A stretch of 14,785 nt of DNA from GCA-2716065 sp036123135 (lineage in GTDB: Bacteria; Bacteroidota; Bacteroidia; Flavobacteriales_D; Parvicellaceae). The translations under genes were made by a program, and so were the position numbers. Below the pieces are notes generated by a model. The model had not been told where the DNA came from. It was given only the letters and a program-made list of their open reading frames with translations, and ran no database searches. The stretch's first letter is position 1. Every line of letters starts with the position of its first letter. The stretch covers positions 1 to 14,785 of the forward strand of contig JAZADZ010000012.1 of assembly GCA_036123135.1 (NCBI GenBank), read 5' to 3'. Positions 6,727-14,785 of the stretch are shown here, in pieces.

Positions 6727-6810
6727 GTGAGGATTCAAATATACTATTTAAACAACTTTTTTTATGAATAAATAAACAAATGGCACAATTCTAGCAATTA
6801 ACGGCAAAAA

Positions 6811-9800
6811 TTAATTTTTGATGAGTTTTGTAAATTTTTCCTTAGTACCATCACTTGCTTTTAGCAAATACACTCCATTGGAAAGTTGGCTCAAGTCAAT
6901 TGATTTTTTAAAAGGATAATCAGTAGCGGATATATTCTCCTTGAGCACCAATTTGCCAAATGAATCGAAAAGGGTTAGCTCAACACCAACAGCAAATCCA
7001 TCAACATCAACAACAAATAAACCATCGCTTGGATTTGGGGAAACATTCAAAATAGTATTTGTTCTATCGTCAACATCAAGAGCATATCCAACAGTAAAGT
7101 AATGTATGATATCTTTTCCAAAGTCGCCTTCAAAAATCTCAAGGGTTGGTCCTCCGACTGCTTTTATTCGAAATGAACCATTTCCATCGTTGTTGGCAAA
7201 AAAGGAAATTCCATCTTCATCACTATCAAGAAACTCTAATCTGTAACACCCTGGATCTAAGTTTACTGTATCCCTGTACAAAGTTGCATTTTGGAAATTA
7301 GTTCTTGAAAAAACAACATTTCCTTGGTCATCTTTTATGTACAATTCATTTTCGTAAGCAGCATTATTGGTTGAAGTCCAAATAATCAAATCAGACTGAT
7401 ACATAGGAGGAACATCAAAAGCAACAGTGTATGCATTATTTGCAGGGTAGTCGTCTGCAACTCCATTTGCTTTTGTAACAACAGTAGTGAATTTTTGACA
7501 ATAATATGCATGATCCCAAAAGGATGGATTTACAATTGGCAGCTCAACCTCAACTGACTCGCCAAATGCTAAATTTCCAGTCCAATTGTAAATCTCATGA
7601 GGACCTCCACAAATCCAATAATGAATTTCAGCAGATGTTATTGGCTGCTCCCCATTATTTTGAATGACAATTTTTGGATTATCACAAATTGGATTATATC
7701 TGTTGTGATATTCCCAATTGTTGGGGGCCATGACATCAATGACACCTACATCGTTTTGAAAATTATAGTCTCCATAAGAAACCAGTTGAACAGTAGTTCT
7801 GTAATTACCCTCCATTCCACCACTAGTAACTTCCATCCCATAATCTATAGATGCAGTAGTTCCTGGAGTTACAAAAGGAGTTATGTCATGATCGTAAGTA
7901 TCTCCAAAAGTGCCTGGACACCACCCAGCTCGATCATATATCCATGTTCCACCTTGGGCTATAACAGGGTTATCAGCACATTCTTTCCAATTTAACCATT
8001 CGAATTGCTGGGTTCCGTTAACACTTAAATTGTGAAGTTTAGGGCAAAATTCAGCGCAGTTTTGAAAACCTCCAAACCAATGTCCAGTTGTCCTTGTTTT
8101 AACCTTGAAATGTGAGGCATTTGGATTCATTAAAATGTCTACTGCAGGGAGAGAAACATCATTTGCAATGTTGGCGTGAGAATAATCACCTCGCCAAATG
8201 GTCTCAAAATCTACAACATCTCTAGGTGGAATTCCTTTGACCATCATAAATTTTAAATCTATCAGTTCCTGTTGATTTCCAGCAGATATTTCAATTGTAT
8301 CGTTGAAAAGCAACATGTAATCTGTAACATCATACACCCATCTAAATCCATTAGGACCAAGATCTAAGCCAATTCCATATGGTGTTACATAATTTTGAAG
8401 CTGATGAGTAACCTGTTTATAACTATTGATTAATGTATTGTCAATTGAAAAGTTAGTAGAATCTATAGCAATTCCAAGATGGTTGTAGGTAAATCCCCAT
8501 CCAGACTCATAGCCAAAAATGGTATCCACCATAGTCGATGAAATTCCAGATGAATTCATGTCAATGTATGGCTGAGTTTCCACAATTGAAATTGGATCGT
8601 AATAAATTGTATCTGATACTAAAATAGAATCTAAATGAGAGCTGTAAACTCCTTGCGTAAAAATAAATTTAGGTCTGATATTGGTTGGAGTAGGATTTAA
8701 AAATAAATCTTTTCCTTGACTTACCTCCCAAGAGGGTAACCCCATTAGTTGAGCGGTAGAACCGTTGGTGAAGGAACTATTAGCGGTTATTCCACTTGCT
8801 TCATCAAAGGAATAGGAAGCTAAAAGACTGGAAAAATTAGGGTGAGAATTATCCAAAGAACGAAACATCCAGGATTGAATGGTTGACTGATCAAGAGCTG
8901 AATCCCAAATTCTAAATTCATTTATTTTCCCATCGTAAACACCATTAAAACCAGAGGACGCTGTACCTCCAATTCGAAATGAAGTAATGCCATCCATTAA
9001 ACGAGTTTTTCCAGTAGCAGACATAAACAAGTCACCGTTCAAAAAGGCTTTCATTTCACCTGTTGAAGCATCTTTTGTGAAAGCCCAATGATTCCACTTT
9101 CCAGAAAAATCAGTTGCACTAGCGGATTGATCTACTCTGTCGTAAGAACTCGTTCCTGAATTACCAGCATCCCAATATATTCTGGAGTTACTCCAAGGAA
9201 GGTGACAATTAACCACTCTATATCCATTTGCATCTCGACCTTCAAATATGTATGAATTAAATGGCATCAAATTAGGATCACCAAAACACCAAAACGAAAT
9301 TGTAATGGCACTATCTACACTGCTAAAAACACTAGACGGTACATCAACAATATCATCTCCTTCAAAATCCAAACACCCATCTTGAGGCATATAAATTCCT
9401 GAGCTATTGGATAAATTATCAGCAGATAAGCTGTAATTTGAAAACCCAGTCGCTTGGTTGGTAAAAGAGAGTTCAACAACAACATTAGAAACACCATCCC
9501 AAACAAACGGATGTGTAAAATTAAACGTGTTATACCCAATAGTTAGATTATTGGTAAATGAATTGTACACTTGGGTTAGACTGTCAACTTCATATGAAGC
9601 TGAAGAAAGTTGAGAAAGAGAAGAGTTTTTCATTCGAATCACAACATGATCTAATGTTGTTCCTAAAGACTCTACTTTTACAGCTAAATTATCAATGGAA
9701 CCAGCAGACAATCCAATCGAGTTTAGTTCTGCAGCGGAAATTAAATATTGCGCTTTTCCACTTTTACCTAATGTATTGAACACATCACTTGTGGAAGATG

Positions 9801-10221
9801 AACCCTGACCTAAAATTAAAGAGTCCTCGCTAAAAACTGTGTCATAAACAATAAAAGTATCGTAAGAATTAAATACATCATACTTTGGATTGGTGTTGTA
9901 GTGAATGGTATCAGGAGTGGAGTTTTGAAGAAAATAGTAAGGTGTATTTAAGTTTTTATGTTGATATAAATTGGTATATGTTGTATAATCCCATTCACCA
10001 CAATTAAAATTATCCTGCGTAGTTGCGGGATCACATTTTAGCGTATAAAGCATTAAAATTTTGTGGTATTGATTGGTGTCAGATGGAAAAACGTACCAAC
10101 CTCTTCTTTTGGTTATATCAGAAAACTCCAAGGTCTGAACTGTAATGGTGTCTCCAAAACCTTGGGGATTAATTGAAATAAAATAGGAAAGAGCCAAAAA
10201 AAACACTAAAAACTTTTTCAT
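6811..10221 (-). CDS. Secreted PNGase F-related protein with internal LamG domain and T9SS sorting domain
   Basis: This 1136-residue secreted protein has a signal peptide at about 1-22. Residues 25-90 resemble the start of peptide-N-glycosidase F, including CGEWD at 74-78; D78 corresponds to catalytic D60 of the Elizabethkingia enzyme (CDEWD). Similarity resumes only near 611, with YVTPYGIG and YDVTDY. It continues through FQNCAEFC at 719-726 (E724 equals catalytic E206) and DRAGWCPG at 763-770. Between the two parts lie about 500 residues, including a beta-rich region and a LamG/concanavalin-like domain near 281-475. After the glycosidase fold come an Ig/CARDB-like domain (about 824-937), another beta domain and a T9SS type A sorting domain from about 1056 (SPNPSDGLF). 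The third PNGase F acid, E118, seems replaced by Gly648 in my by-eye alignment. Deglycosylation of glycoproteins is plausible but unproven. Confidence 0.88.
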   Translation of the reverse strand: MKKFLVFFLALSYFISINPQGFGDTITVQTLEFSDITKRRGWYVFPSDTNQYHKILMLYTLKCDPATTQDNFNCGEWDYTTYTNLYQHKNLNTPYYFLQNSTPDTIHYNTNPKYDVFNSYDTFIVYDTVFSEDSLILGQGSSSTSDVFNTLGKSGKAQYLISAAELNSIGLSAGSIDNLAVKVESLGTTLDHVVIRMKNSSLSQLSSASYEVDSLTQVYNSFTNNLTIGYNTFNFTHPFVWDGVSNVVVELSFTNQATGFSNYSLSADNLSNSSGIYMPQDGCLDFEGDDIVDVPSSVFSSVDSAITISFWCFGDPNLMPFNSYIFEGRDANGYRVVNCHLPWSNSRIYWDAGNSGTSSYDRVDQSASATDFSGKWNHWAFTKDASTGEMKAFLNGDLFMSATGKTRLMDGITSFRIGGTASSGFNGVYDGKINEFRIWDSALDQSTIQSWMFRSLDNSHPNFSSLLASYSFDEASGITANSSFTNGSTAQLMGLPSWEVSQGKDLFLNPTPTNIRPKFIFTQGVYSSHLDSILVSDTIYYDPISIVETQPYIDMNSSGISSTMVDTIFGYESGWGFTYNHLGIAIDSTNFSIDNTLINSYKQVTHQLQNYVTPYGIGLDLGPNGFRWVYDVTDYMLLFNDTIEISAGNQQELIDLKFMMVKGIPPRDVVDFETIWRGDYSHANIANDVSLPAVDILMNPNASHFKVKTRTTGHWFGGFQNCAEFCPKLHNLSVNGTQQFEWLNWKECADNPVIAQGGTWIYDRAGWCPGTFGDTYDHDITPFVTPGTTASIDYGMEVTSGGMEGNYRTTVQLVSYGDYNFQNDVGVIDVMAPNNWEYHNRYNPICDNPKIVIQNNGEQPITSAEIHYWICGGPHEIYNWTGNLAFGESVEVELPIVNPSFWDHAYYCQKFTTVVTKANGVADDYPANNAYTVAFDVPPMYQSDLIIWTSTNNAAYENELYIKDDQGNVVFSRTNFQNATLYRDTVNLDPGCYRLEFLDSDEDGISFFANNDGNGSFRIKAVGGPTLEIFEGDFGKDIIHYFTVGYALDVDDRTNTILNVSPNPSDGLFVVDVDGFAVGVELTLFDSFGKLVLKENISATDYPFKKSIDLSQLSNGVYLLKASDGTKEKFTKLIKN

Positions 10222-10274
10222 TACTATTTAAATAAATTAGTCAAAATGAAACAAAAAAAATGACCACTTTTAGT

Positions 10275-12422
10275 TTATTCTACAATAAATCGCTGAACAA
10301 CTTTTCGGGTTGGATTTGAGATGGTAACAAAGTATACTCCAGGTGCCAAATCAGAAACATCAATTGATAAATTGTGCTGACCAGAAGATAAGTTCCCGCT
10401 AAATATATTTTTTACCTGCTCACCAATAATATTATGTAACTGGATGTTCATTTGTTGCTGACTTTTGGGTAATAAAAATTGAACATTCGCTATACTATTG
10501 GCTGGATTTGGAAAAACAAAAAAGTCATAAATGGTCTCATTATCTTGAAGACCTACAGGACCCGTAAGGTTGATGTCGTCAATGTATAAATCATTTCCAC
10601 CTCCACTTGTAAACAAGAATTTAATTCTTAAATTATTTACTTGGTAAGCTGAACTAAAATTAGATATTGTTACCGTCTCCCAGTCTCCTGGACCTGGTGT
10701 ATAATTCGATGCAGTATTATTCACCGTAGCTAGTTGCGATGAGGAAATACTTTTTCTAACAGCCCAACTTTCACCACAGTTGCTGCTTGCAAAAATTTGC
10801 AAGAAATCACTATTGCTAGGAGAAATTTTAGCAAATGCATATTTAAATGTTAGTGATGCAGCAGTAATATTTTCGAGATCAATTGTTGAGCTTACAAAAG
10901 CATCTTTATCTAAATTTGAACCTGCAGAGTTATTTAGTTTTAGAGATTTAGATCCACTGAATGCTGCTTGTGAAGAAATTGCAAAGCCTGGACCTCCACT
11001 GTTTTCTATAAACCAATCGCTGTTGGGTAAAATCGTATTTTCAAATCCTTCACTAATTGGGAGTGCATTTCCAGGAGATCCAAGAACTGTAATATAATCT
11101 GGGAAGGTTTGAGAAACAGAATTACCAAAAACATCAGTAACCGTAAGTGTAACATCATATTGCCCTGGGTTTGCATAATTTACCTGGGGATTTTGAAATG
11201 TAGTTGAAGATGGAGAACCACCTTGAAAAGACCAATTCCATGAAGAAATATTACTGTAAGAATCATCAGTAAAAACTAAATCATCACCAGCACAAACTAC
11301 CTGTCTATCAACAATAAACTGTGCGACACAAGCAGTTGGAGTGGTGTTGGCTCCAGTTGCATTTAAGTTACTTGGTTGCCACAAATTGTTTCTAATGTTT
11401 GAAGTTATTGCCGCTCTCATTCTTGATCTTTGATCATTGGTGAACATTTTAGAACAGTAAGAATACTCCATGAAATTTTCAACGTTATCGACAACGTCTG
11501 TATTCCAGTATCCATCAACAGCGTCATTGGAACAAGTATTAGCAGTCAAATTACAAGAAGTTACTCCAATACATCTAGGCGTATCGTCAACACCATCGTC
11601 ATCAGAGCAACTAGAGGAATTTCCAGGATTGTTATTTGGCCCCCATAAATGAGATAAATTTAACCAATGTCCTACTTCATGTGTTAATGCCCTACTTTTA
11701 CCTGTAGTGCCAGTACCAATGGAACCAACATAATCGTGAAGAATCCAAATTCCATTGGTCATAGATGTTGCTGACCATCCAGAAGGATTGGTCGTGTATC
11801 CTGCAGCCCCGCCGGCGTCGTTCACTATGAAAACATTCATGTACTCATCCCCGGGCCAGGCATTGTTGTAAATGTCATTTCCATTTACAATTGCCACAAC
11901 TTGATCATAGCCATCTGATCCATCATTTGAGAGAGCATTTTGTGTACGAGTAATTCCGCCAAAGCATTGACCATTAGGAGCTTTTGTAGCCAAAGCAAAT
12001 TCAATCTCTATATCTGACGGCATGCCCTGAAACGTAGGTTGTACATTATTTGCATCAGAATTTAAAAGCCTAAAATCTTCATTTAAAATATCTACAGCAT
12101 CCAAAACTTGAGCTTGAGATATGTTTTCGACACCGCCATTGTGAAGTATATGAAAAACAACAGGAATAGTATACACGGTTCCTTTATGTGAAGACTTTTT
12201 CAACTGTTCTTGCCGTTGTTTTAAAGATGCTTGCTCAGCTTGAAACATTTTCAAAAAAGCAGGATTTTGCTTTAGCTCGTTCATTCTGTGGTGCGTTCTA
12301 CAATACTCAACATTTTCTCCATCCCGGCAATTTGTTGGATCAATGGTCGCTTGAGAAAAAGAGAAGGAAGTAATTAAAGAAAAAAGTGTGGGTAGTGTAA
12401 GGTAACGTAAACGTTTTGTCAT
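10275..12422 (-). CDS. Secreted M43-family zinc metalloprotease with PKD domain and T9SS sorting domain
   Basis: This is a 715-residue secreted endopeptidase. A signal peptide covers about residues 1-24, followed by a presumed propeptide to about 80. The catalytic domain starts around TIPVVFHILH (85-94). It has the zinc motif HEVGHWLNLSH at 248-258 (ligands H248, H252 and H258, general base E249) and a Met-turn VENFMEY at 314-320 with M318. This is the pappalysin/cytophagalysin (M43) layout, including paired cysteines between the two motifs. A PKD domain follows at about 368-447 (WNWSFQGGSPSSTTFQNP). Next comes a jelly-roll-like domain at about 455-620, with SEGFEN at its start and LYIDDINL at its end. 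A T9SS type A sorting domain runs from about 634 (FFVFPNPAN) to the end. The PNGase-related gene begins 53 bases downstream. The likely role is extracellular protein degradation. Confidence 0.93.
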   Translation of the reverse strand: MTKRLRYLTLPTLFSLITSFSFSQATIDPTNCRDGENVEYCRTHHRMNELKQNPAFLKMFQAEQASLKQRQEQLKKSSHKGTVYTIPVVFHILHNGGVENISQAQVLDAVDILNEDFRLLNSDANNVQPTFQGMPSDIEIEFALATKAPNGQCFGGITRTQNALSNDGSDGYDQVVAIVNGNDIYNNAWPGDEYMNVFIVNDAGGAAGYTTNPSGWSATSMTNGIWILHDYVGSIGTGTTGKSRALTHEVGHWLNLSHLWGPNNNPGNSSSCSDDDGVDDTPRCIGVTSCNLTANTCSNDAVDGYWNTDVVDNVENFMEYSYCSKMFTNDQRSRMRAAITSNIRNNLWQPSNLNATGANTTPTACVAQFIVDRQVVCAGDDLVFTDDSYSNISSWNWSFQGGSPSSTTFQNPQVNYANPGQYDVTLTVTDVFGNSVSQTFPDYITVLGSPGNALPISEGFENTILPNSDWFIENSGGPGFAISSQAAFSGSKSLKLNNSAGSNLDKDAFVSSTIDLENITAASLTFKYAFAKISPSNSDFLQIFASSNCGESWAVRKSISSSQLATVNNTASNYTPGPGDWETVTISNFSSAYQVNNLRIKFLFTSGGGNDLYIDDINLTGPVGLQDNETIYDFFVFPNPANSIANVQFLLPKSQQQMNIQLHNIIGEQVKNIFSGNLSSGQHNLSIDVSDLAPGVYFVTISNPTRKVVQRFIVE

Positions 12423-12541
12423 TTTAATAATTTAAGGAAGCTAAATATATTCAAAATAAGTTTAAATTAAGCCTATAGTTAACATGGAAATAGATAACTC
12501 AGTTTTTAAAATAGAACACAATTCAATCCAAAAAGTTGCCT

Positions 12542-13681
12542 TTATGAAAGTGCGTTCTCTAAATCTTTAACTAAGTCCTCTGCATCTTCAACTCCAACAC
12601 TTAAACGAATCAAAGAATCTTTTACACCACTTTTAAGTCGCTCCTCTCTTGGAATTGAAGCATGAGTCATTGTTGATGGATGACCGATTAGCGATTCAAC
12701 ACCACCGAGAGATTCGGCAAGTGTAAATAATCTAGTTTTTGAAACCACCTCTTTTGCCTTATCAAGGCTATCACCCTTTAAAGTAAAAGACACCATTCCA
12801 CCAAACCCACTCATTTGTGACCTAGCAACATCATGATTTGGATGTGTTTCAAATCCAGGCCAATAAACACAATCAACAATAGGATGAGATTGCAAGAACT
12901 CTGCTATCACCTTACCATTTTCACTATGACGTTGAACTCTAAGGTGAAGTGTTTTAATTCCTCTTAAAACTAAAAATGAATCCATAGGTCCACAAACAGC
13001 TCCGCTTGAGTTTTGAATCCTATACATTTCTTCAGCAATTTCATCACTTTTGGTTGCAAGTGCGCCCATTACTATATCTGAATGACCACCTAAAAATTTT
13101 GTCACTGAATGCATTACTATATCAGCACCGAGATCCAGTGGCTTTTGAAGATAAGGTGTTGCAAAGGTGTTGTCCACTCCAACCATTACATCTGAATGAT
13201 TTACCAGTTGTACAATAGCTTTAATATCAATGATGTTCATCATTGGATTGGTCGGTGTCTCTATCCAAATTAACTTTGTGTTATCGTTGATTTTATCTTT
13301 TACGTTGTTAATATTCAACATGTCAACAAAATGAAACTTGATGCCATATTTCTCAAAAATGGTTCTAAAAATTCGGTAACTTCCCCCATACAAATCATTA
13401 GTTGAGATGACCTCATCACCAGGATTCAACATTTTAATTACACAATCAATTGCTGCTAATCCACTTCCAAAACATGCACCATATTTCCCATTTTCAATAT
13501 GAGCAATACTACTTTCAAGTGCAGAACGAGTTGGATTTCCTGTTCTAGAATATTCATACCCCTTGTGTTTGCCAATTTCATCCTGTACATAGGTTGATGT
13601 TTGGTAGATTGGAGTCATGATTGCTCCGGTTGCAGGATCTGGTTCAACTCCGGCATGAATAACTTTAGTATTGAATTTCAT
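12542..13681 (-). CDS. metB: Cystathionine gamma-synthase-type PLP enzyme
   Basis: This cytoplasmic, PLP-dependent Cys/Met-metabolism enzyme has 379 residues, the normal length. It shows YSRTGNPTR at 44-52 (phosphate-binding Tyr and Arg), the FGSGLAAI segment at 71-78, ETPTNP at 141-146, D170 pairing with the pyridine nitrogen, and HSVTKFLGGHSD with the Schiff-base Lys195. GVESLIGHPSTMTHASI near the C-terminus is shared by the whole family. It would join an activated homoserine to cysteine to form cystathionine. Cystathionine gamma-lyase and O-succinylhomoserine sulfhydrylase are close relatives that cannot be excluded by eye, so the symbol is provisional. It lies upstream of the secreted protease on the same strand, with a 119-base gap that holds no clear terminator. 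It is divergent from the EamA transporter; I see no TAnnTTTG on its own side. Confidence 0.88.
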   Translation of the reverse strand: MKFNTKVIHAGVEPDPATGAIMTPIYQTSTYVQDEIGKHKGYEYSRTGNPTRSALESSIAHIENGKYGACFGSGLAAIDCVIKMLNPGDEVISTNDLYGGSYRIFRTIFEKYGIKFHFVDMLNINNVKDKINDNTKLIWIETPTNPMMNIIDIKAIVQLVNHSDVMVGVDNTFATPYLQKPLDLGADIVMHSVTKFLGGHSDIVMGALATKSDEIAEEMYRIQNSSGAVCGPMDSFLVLRGIKTLHLRVQRHSENGKVIAEFLQSHPIVDCVYWPGFETHPNHDVARSQMSGFGGMVSFTLKGDSLDKAKEVVSKTRLFTLAESLGGVESLIGHPSTMTHASIPREERLKSGVKDSLIRLSVGVEDAEDLVKDLENALS

Positions 13682-13721
13682 AGTTTGAATTTATTAACTG
13701 AGTCTAAATTAAAAATTTAAT

Positions 13722-13729
13722 TAGGTTTG
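13722..13729 (+). promoter_or_regulatory. Candidate promoter -7 element for the EamA transporter
   Basis: TAGGTTTG matches TAnnTTTG in the divergent region between metB and the transporter. The transcript would begin near 13734 and have a leader of about 50 bases. No clear TTG is found at the -33 position, so this rests on the -7 match and location. Confidence 0.4.
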
Positions 13730-13782
13730 AACCTTGATATGTACGAAACTGTTTAATTTTTATTTGATACTGACCCATTTTA

Positions 13783-14658
13783 ATGAGTAAAAATTATAAA
13801 GCTCACATTGCCCTACTTTTCGCCAATATCATCTATGCTCTTAATTATGGCTGGGCAAAAGATGTAATGGAAGGTGGGTATTTAGAACCATTTGCTTTCA
13901 TATTAATTAGGGCAATAGGTGCAACATTACTTTTTTGGGTTGTTTCCCTTTTTTTTAGTGAACGTGTAGAAAATAAGGATAAGTTGAAACTTCTGCTGTG
14001 TGGAATTTTTGGAGTTGCTGCAAACCAATTGTTATTTTTTAAAGGCTTAGATCAAACCACCAGAATAAATGCTTCCATTATCATGGTTGCAAGCCCAATC
14101 ATAGTTGCACTTTTTTCGGCTGTACTAATTAAAGAAAAACCTTCGGCGACTAGAATTGTTGGAATTCTTCTTGGTTTAACAGGTGCTTGCTTCATTATTC
14201 TACAGGGCGAAAGTAATAATCAAGGAGCATCACTTATTGGGAATCTTTTAATCGTTTTAAATGCAACAAGCTATGGACTGTATCTGGTTCTTGTAAAACC
14301 TTTAATGAAAAAATATTCACCCATTACGGTGGTTAAATGGGTATTTACATTTGGATTGATCATTGTAACTCCATTTGGATTAACTGAGATTGACACGATT
14401 GTTTGGGAAATGCCAAATGACATACTTCTTAAAGTTGGGTTTGTCGTAGTATTTACAACCTTCTTTACCTACCTATTCAATATTTACGGGGTTAAACGAG
14501 TGAGCCCAACTGTAGTAAGTTCTTACATCTATTTACAACCAATTTTAACGTCAATTATAGCAGCATTTTCTGGAACAGAAACAATCACAATTATGATGGT
14601 AATCAGTAGCATCATAATATTCATTGGGGTGTACTTGGTTAGTAAACCTTCGAAATAA
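13783..14658 (+). CDS. EamA / DMT-superfamily inner-membrane transporter
   Basis: This 291-residue, very hydrophobic protein has about ten membrane segments in two tandem EamA repeats (roughly 7-138 and 150-287). The first repeat shows N-terminal ALLFANIIYALNYGWAKD, the FKGLDQT loop and a conserved LIKEKPSATRIVGILLGLTG at its end. The second repeats the pattern with VSPTVVSSYIYLQPILTSI. Members export or import small metabolites such as amino acids, nucleotide precursors or drugs; the substrate cannot be read from sequence. Proximity to metB, which is divergent, might hint at amino-acid export, but this is weak. The yicC start lies 38 bases downstream on the same strand, without a hairpin between, so they may be co-transcribed. 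Confidence 0.92.
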   Translation: MSKNYKAHIALLFANIIYALNYGWAKDVMEGGYLEPFAFILIRAIGATLLFWVVSLFFSERVENKDKLKLLLCGIFGVAANQLLFFKGLDQTTRINASIIMVASPIIVALFSAVLIKEKPSATRIVGILLGLTGACFIILQGESNNQGASLIGNLLIVLNATSYGLYLVLVKPLMKKYSPITVVKWVFTFGLIIVTPFGLTEIDTIVWEMPNDILLKVGFVVVFTTFFTYLFNIYGVKRVSPTVVSSYIYLQPILTSIIAAFSGTETITIMMVISSIIIFIGVYLVSKPSK

Positions 14659-14696
14659 AGCAGCTATTTTGTTATTTTTACCAGAAATAATTCATT

Positions 14697-14785
14697 ATGC
14701 TTCAATCTATGACTGGATTCGGTAAATCTGAATCTGTTGTAAACAATAAAAAAGTTTCTGTTGAGTTGCGTTCGTTAAATAGTAA
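14697..14785 (+). CDS. yicC: YicC-family endoribonuclease, N-terminal part (cut by window edge)
   Basis: The open frame begins MLQSMTGFGKSESVVNNKKV and continues VELRSLNS to the window edge. The QSMTGFGKSE start and the 'VELRSLNS' strand are the hallmark of the YicC N-terminal domain (consensus SMTGFG...ExRSxNxR). Family members have about 290 residues and have been shown in E. coli to act as endoribonucleases affecting RNA turnover. Only 29 residues are visible, so integrity cannot be judged. In many genomes gmk (guanylate kinase) follows. Confidence 0.88.
   Translation, partial: MLQSMTGFGKSESVVNNKKVSVELRSLNS

Noticed and set aside
7597..7995. 132-residue open frame on the plus strand
   Set aside because: It lies fully antisense to the well-supported PNGase F-related gene, within its best-conserved region, and has no recognisable domain.
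5602..12422. A SusCD-type polysaccharide utilisation locus
   Set aside because: No TonB-dependent SusC-like porin is present, and the lipoprotein does not look like SusD.
12484..12570. 28-residue plus-strand open frame in the gap beside metB
   Set aside because: It is short, partly antisense to the metB end, and has no feature beyond being open.

Overview
The window comes from an AT-rich member of the Bacteroidota, most likely a marine or aquatic flavobacterium-type organism (Flavobacteriales). Three things support this. Two large secreted proteins end in type IX secretion (T9SS) C-terminal sorting domains. Several intergenic regions carry matches to the Bacteroidota -7 promoter element TAnnTTTG. 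The F1 beta and epsilon genes form a separate atpDC pair, with a long beta subunit and a very short epsilon subunit. Shine-Dalgarno sequences are essentially absent, as is usual in this phylum.

Layout, left to right. A possible C-terminal tail of an upstream gene is followed by rnhB (RNase HII, +). Tail-to-tail with it is a small P-loop ATPase of the AAA_28 type (-). Next come two tandem phasin-like coiled-coil genes (+), which share a perfect 16-bp-stem bidirectional terminator with the converging atpDC pair (-). A short divergent promoter region separates atpD from ribF (+), and ribF overlaps the start of a secreted leucine-rich-repeat (LRR) protein gene. Four genes then run on the minus strand. 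In transcription order they are a metB-like trans-sulfuration enzyme, an M43-type metalloprotease with a PKD domain and T9SS signal, an 1136-residue T9SS protein related to peptide-N-glycosidase F, and a lipoprotein. The window closes with an EamA/DMT transporter (+) and the start of a yicC-family endoribonuclease gene (+), cut by the window edge.

Most of the window is housekeeping: DNA/RNA maintenance, ATP synthesis, flavin cofactors and sulfur amino-acid metabolism. The accessory part is roughly 5.6-12.4 kb, a co-oriented block coding for a secreted protease, a secreted PNGase F-related protein and a lipoprotein with short gaps between them. I infer that it acts on extracellular protein or glycoprotein. 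The most interesting single object is the PNGase F-related protein: its glycosidase fold appears to be interrupted by about 500 residues that include a LamG-like lectin domain. It keeps the equivalents of two of the three catalytic acids.

There is no stretch over 300 bases without a gene. I saw no tRNA, rRNA, CRISPR array, insertion sequence, riboswitch or prophage signature. I did not find a clearly new multi-gene system.
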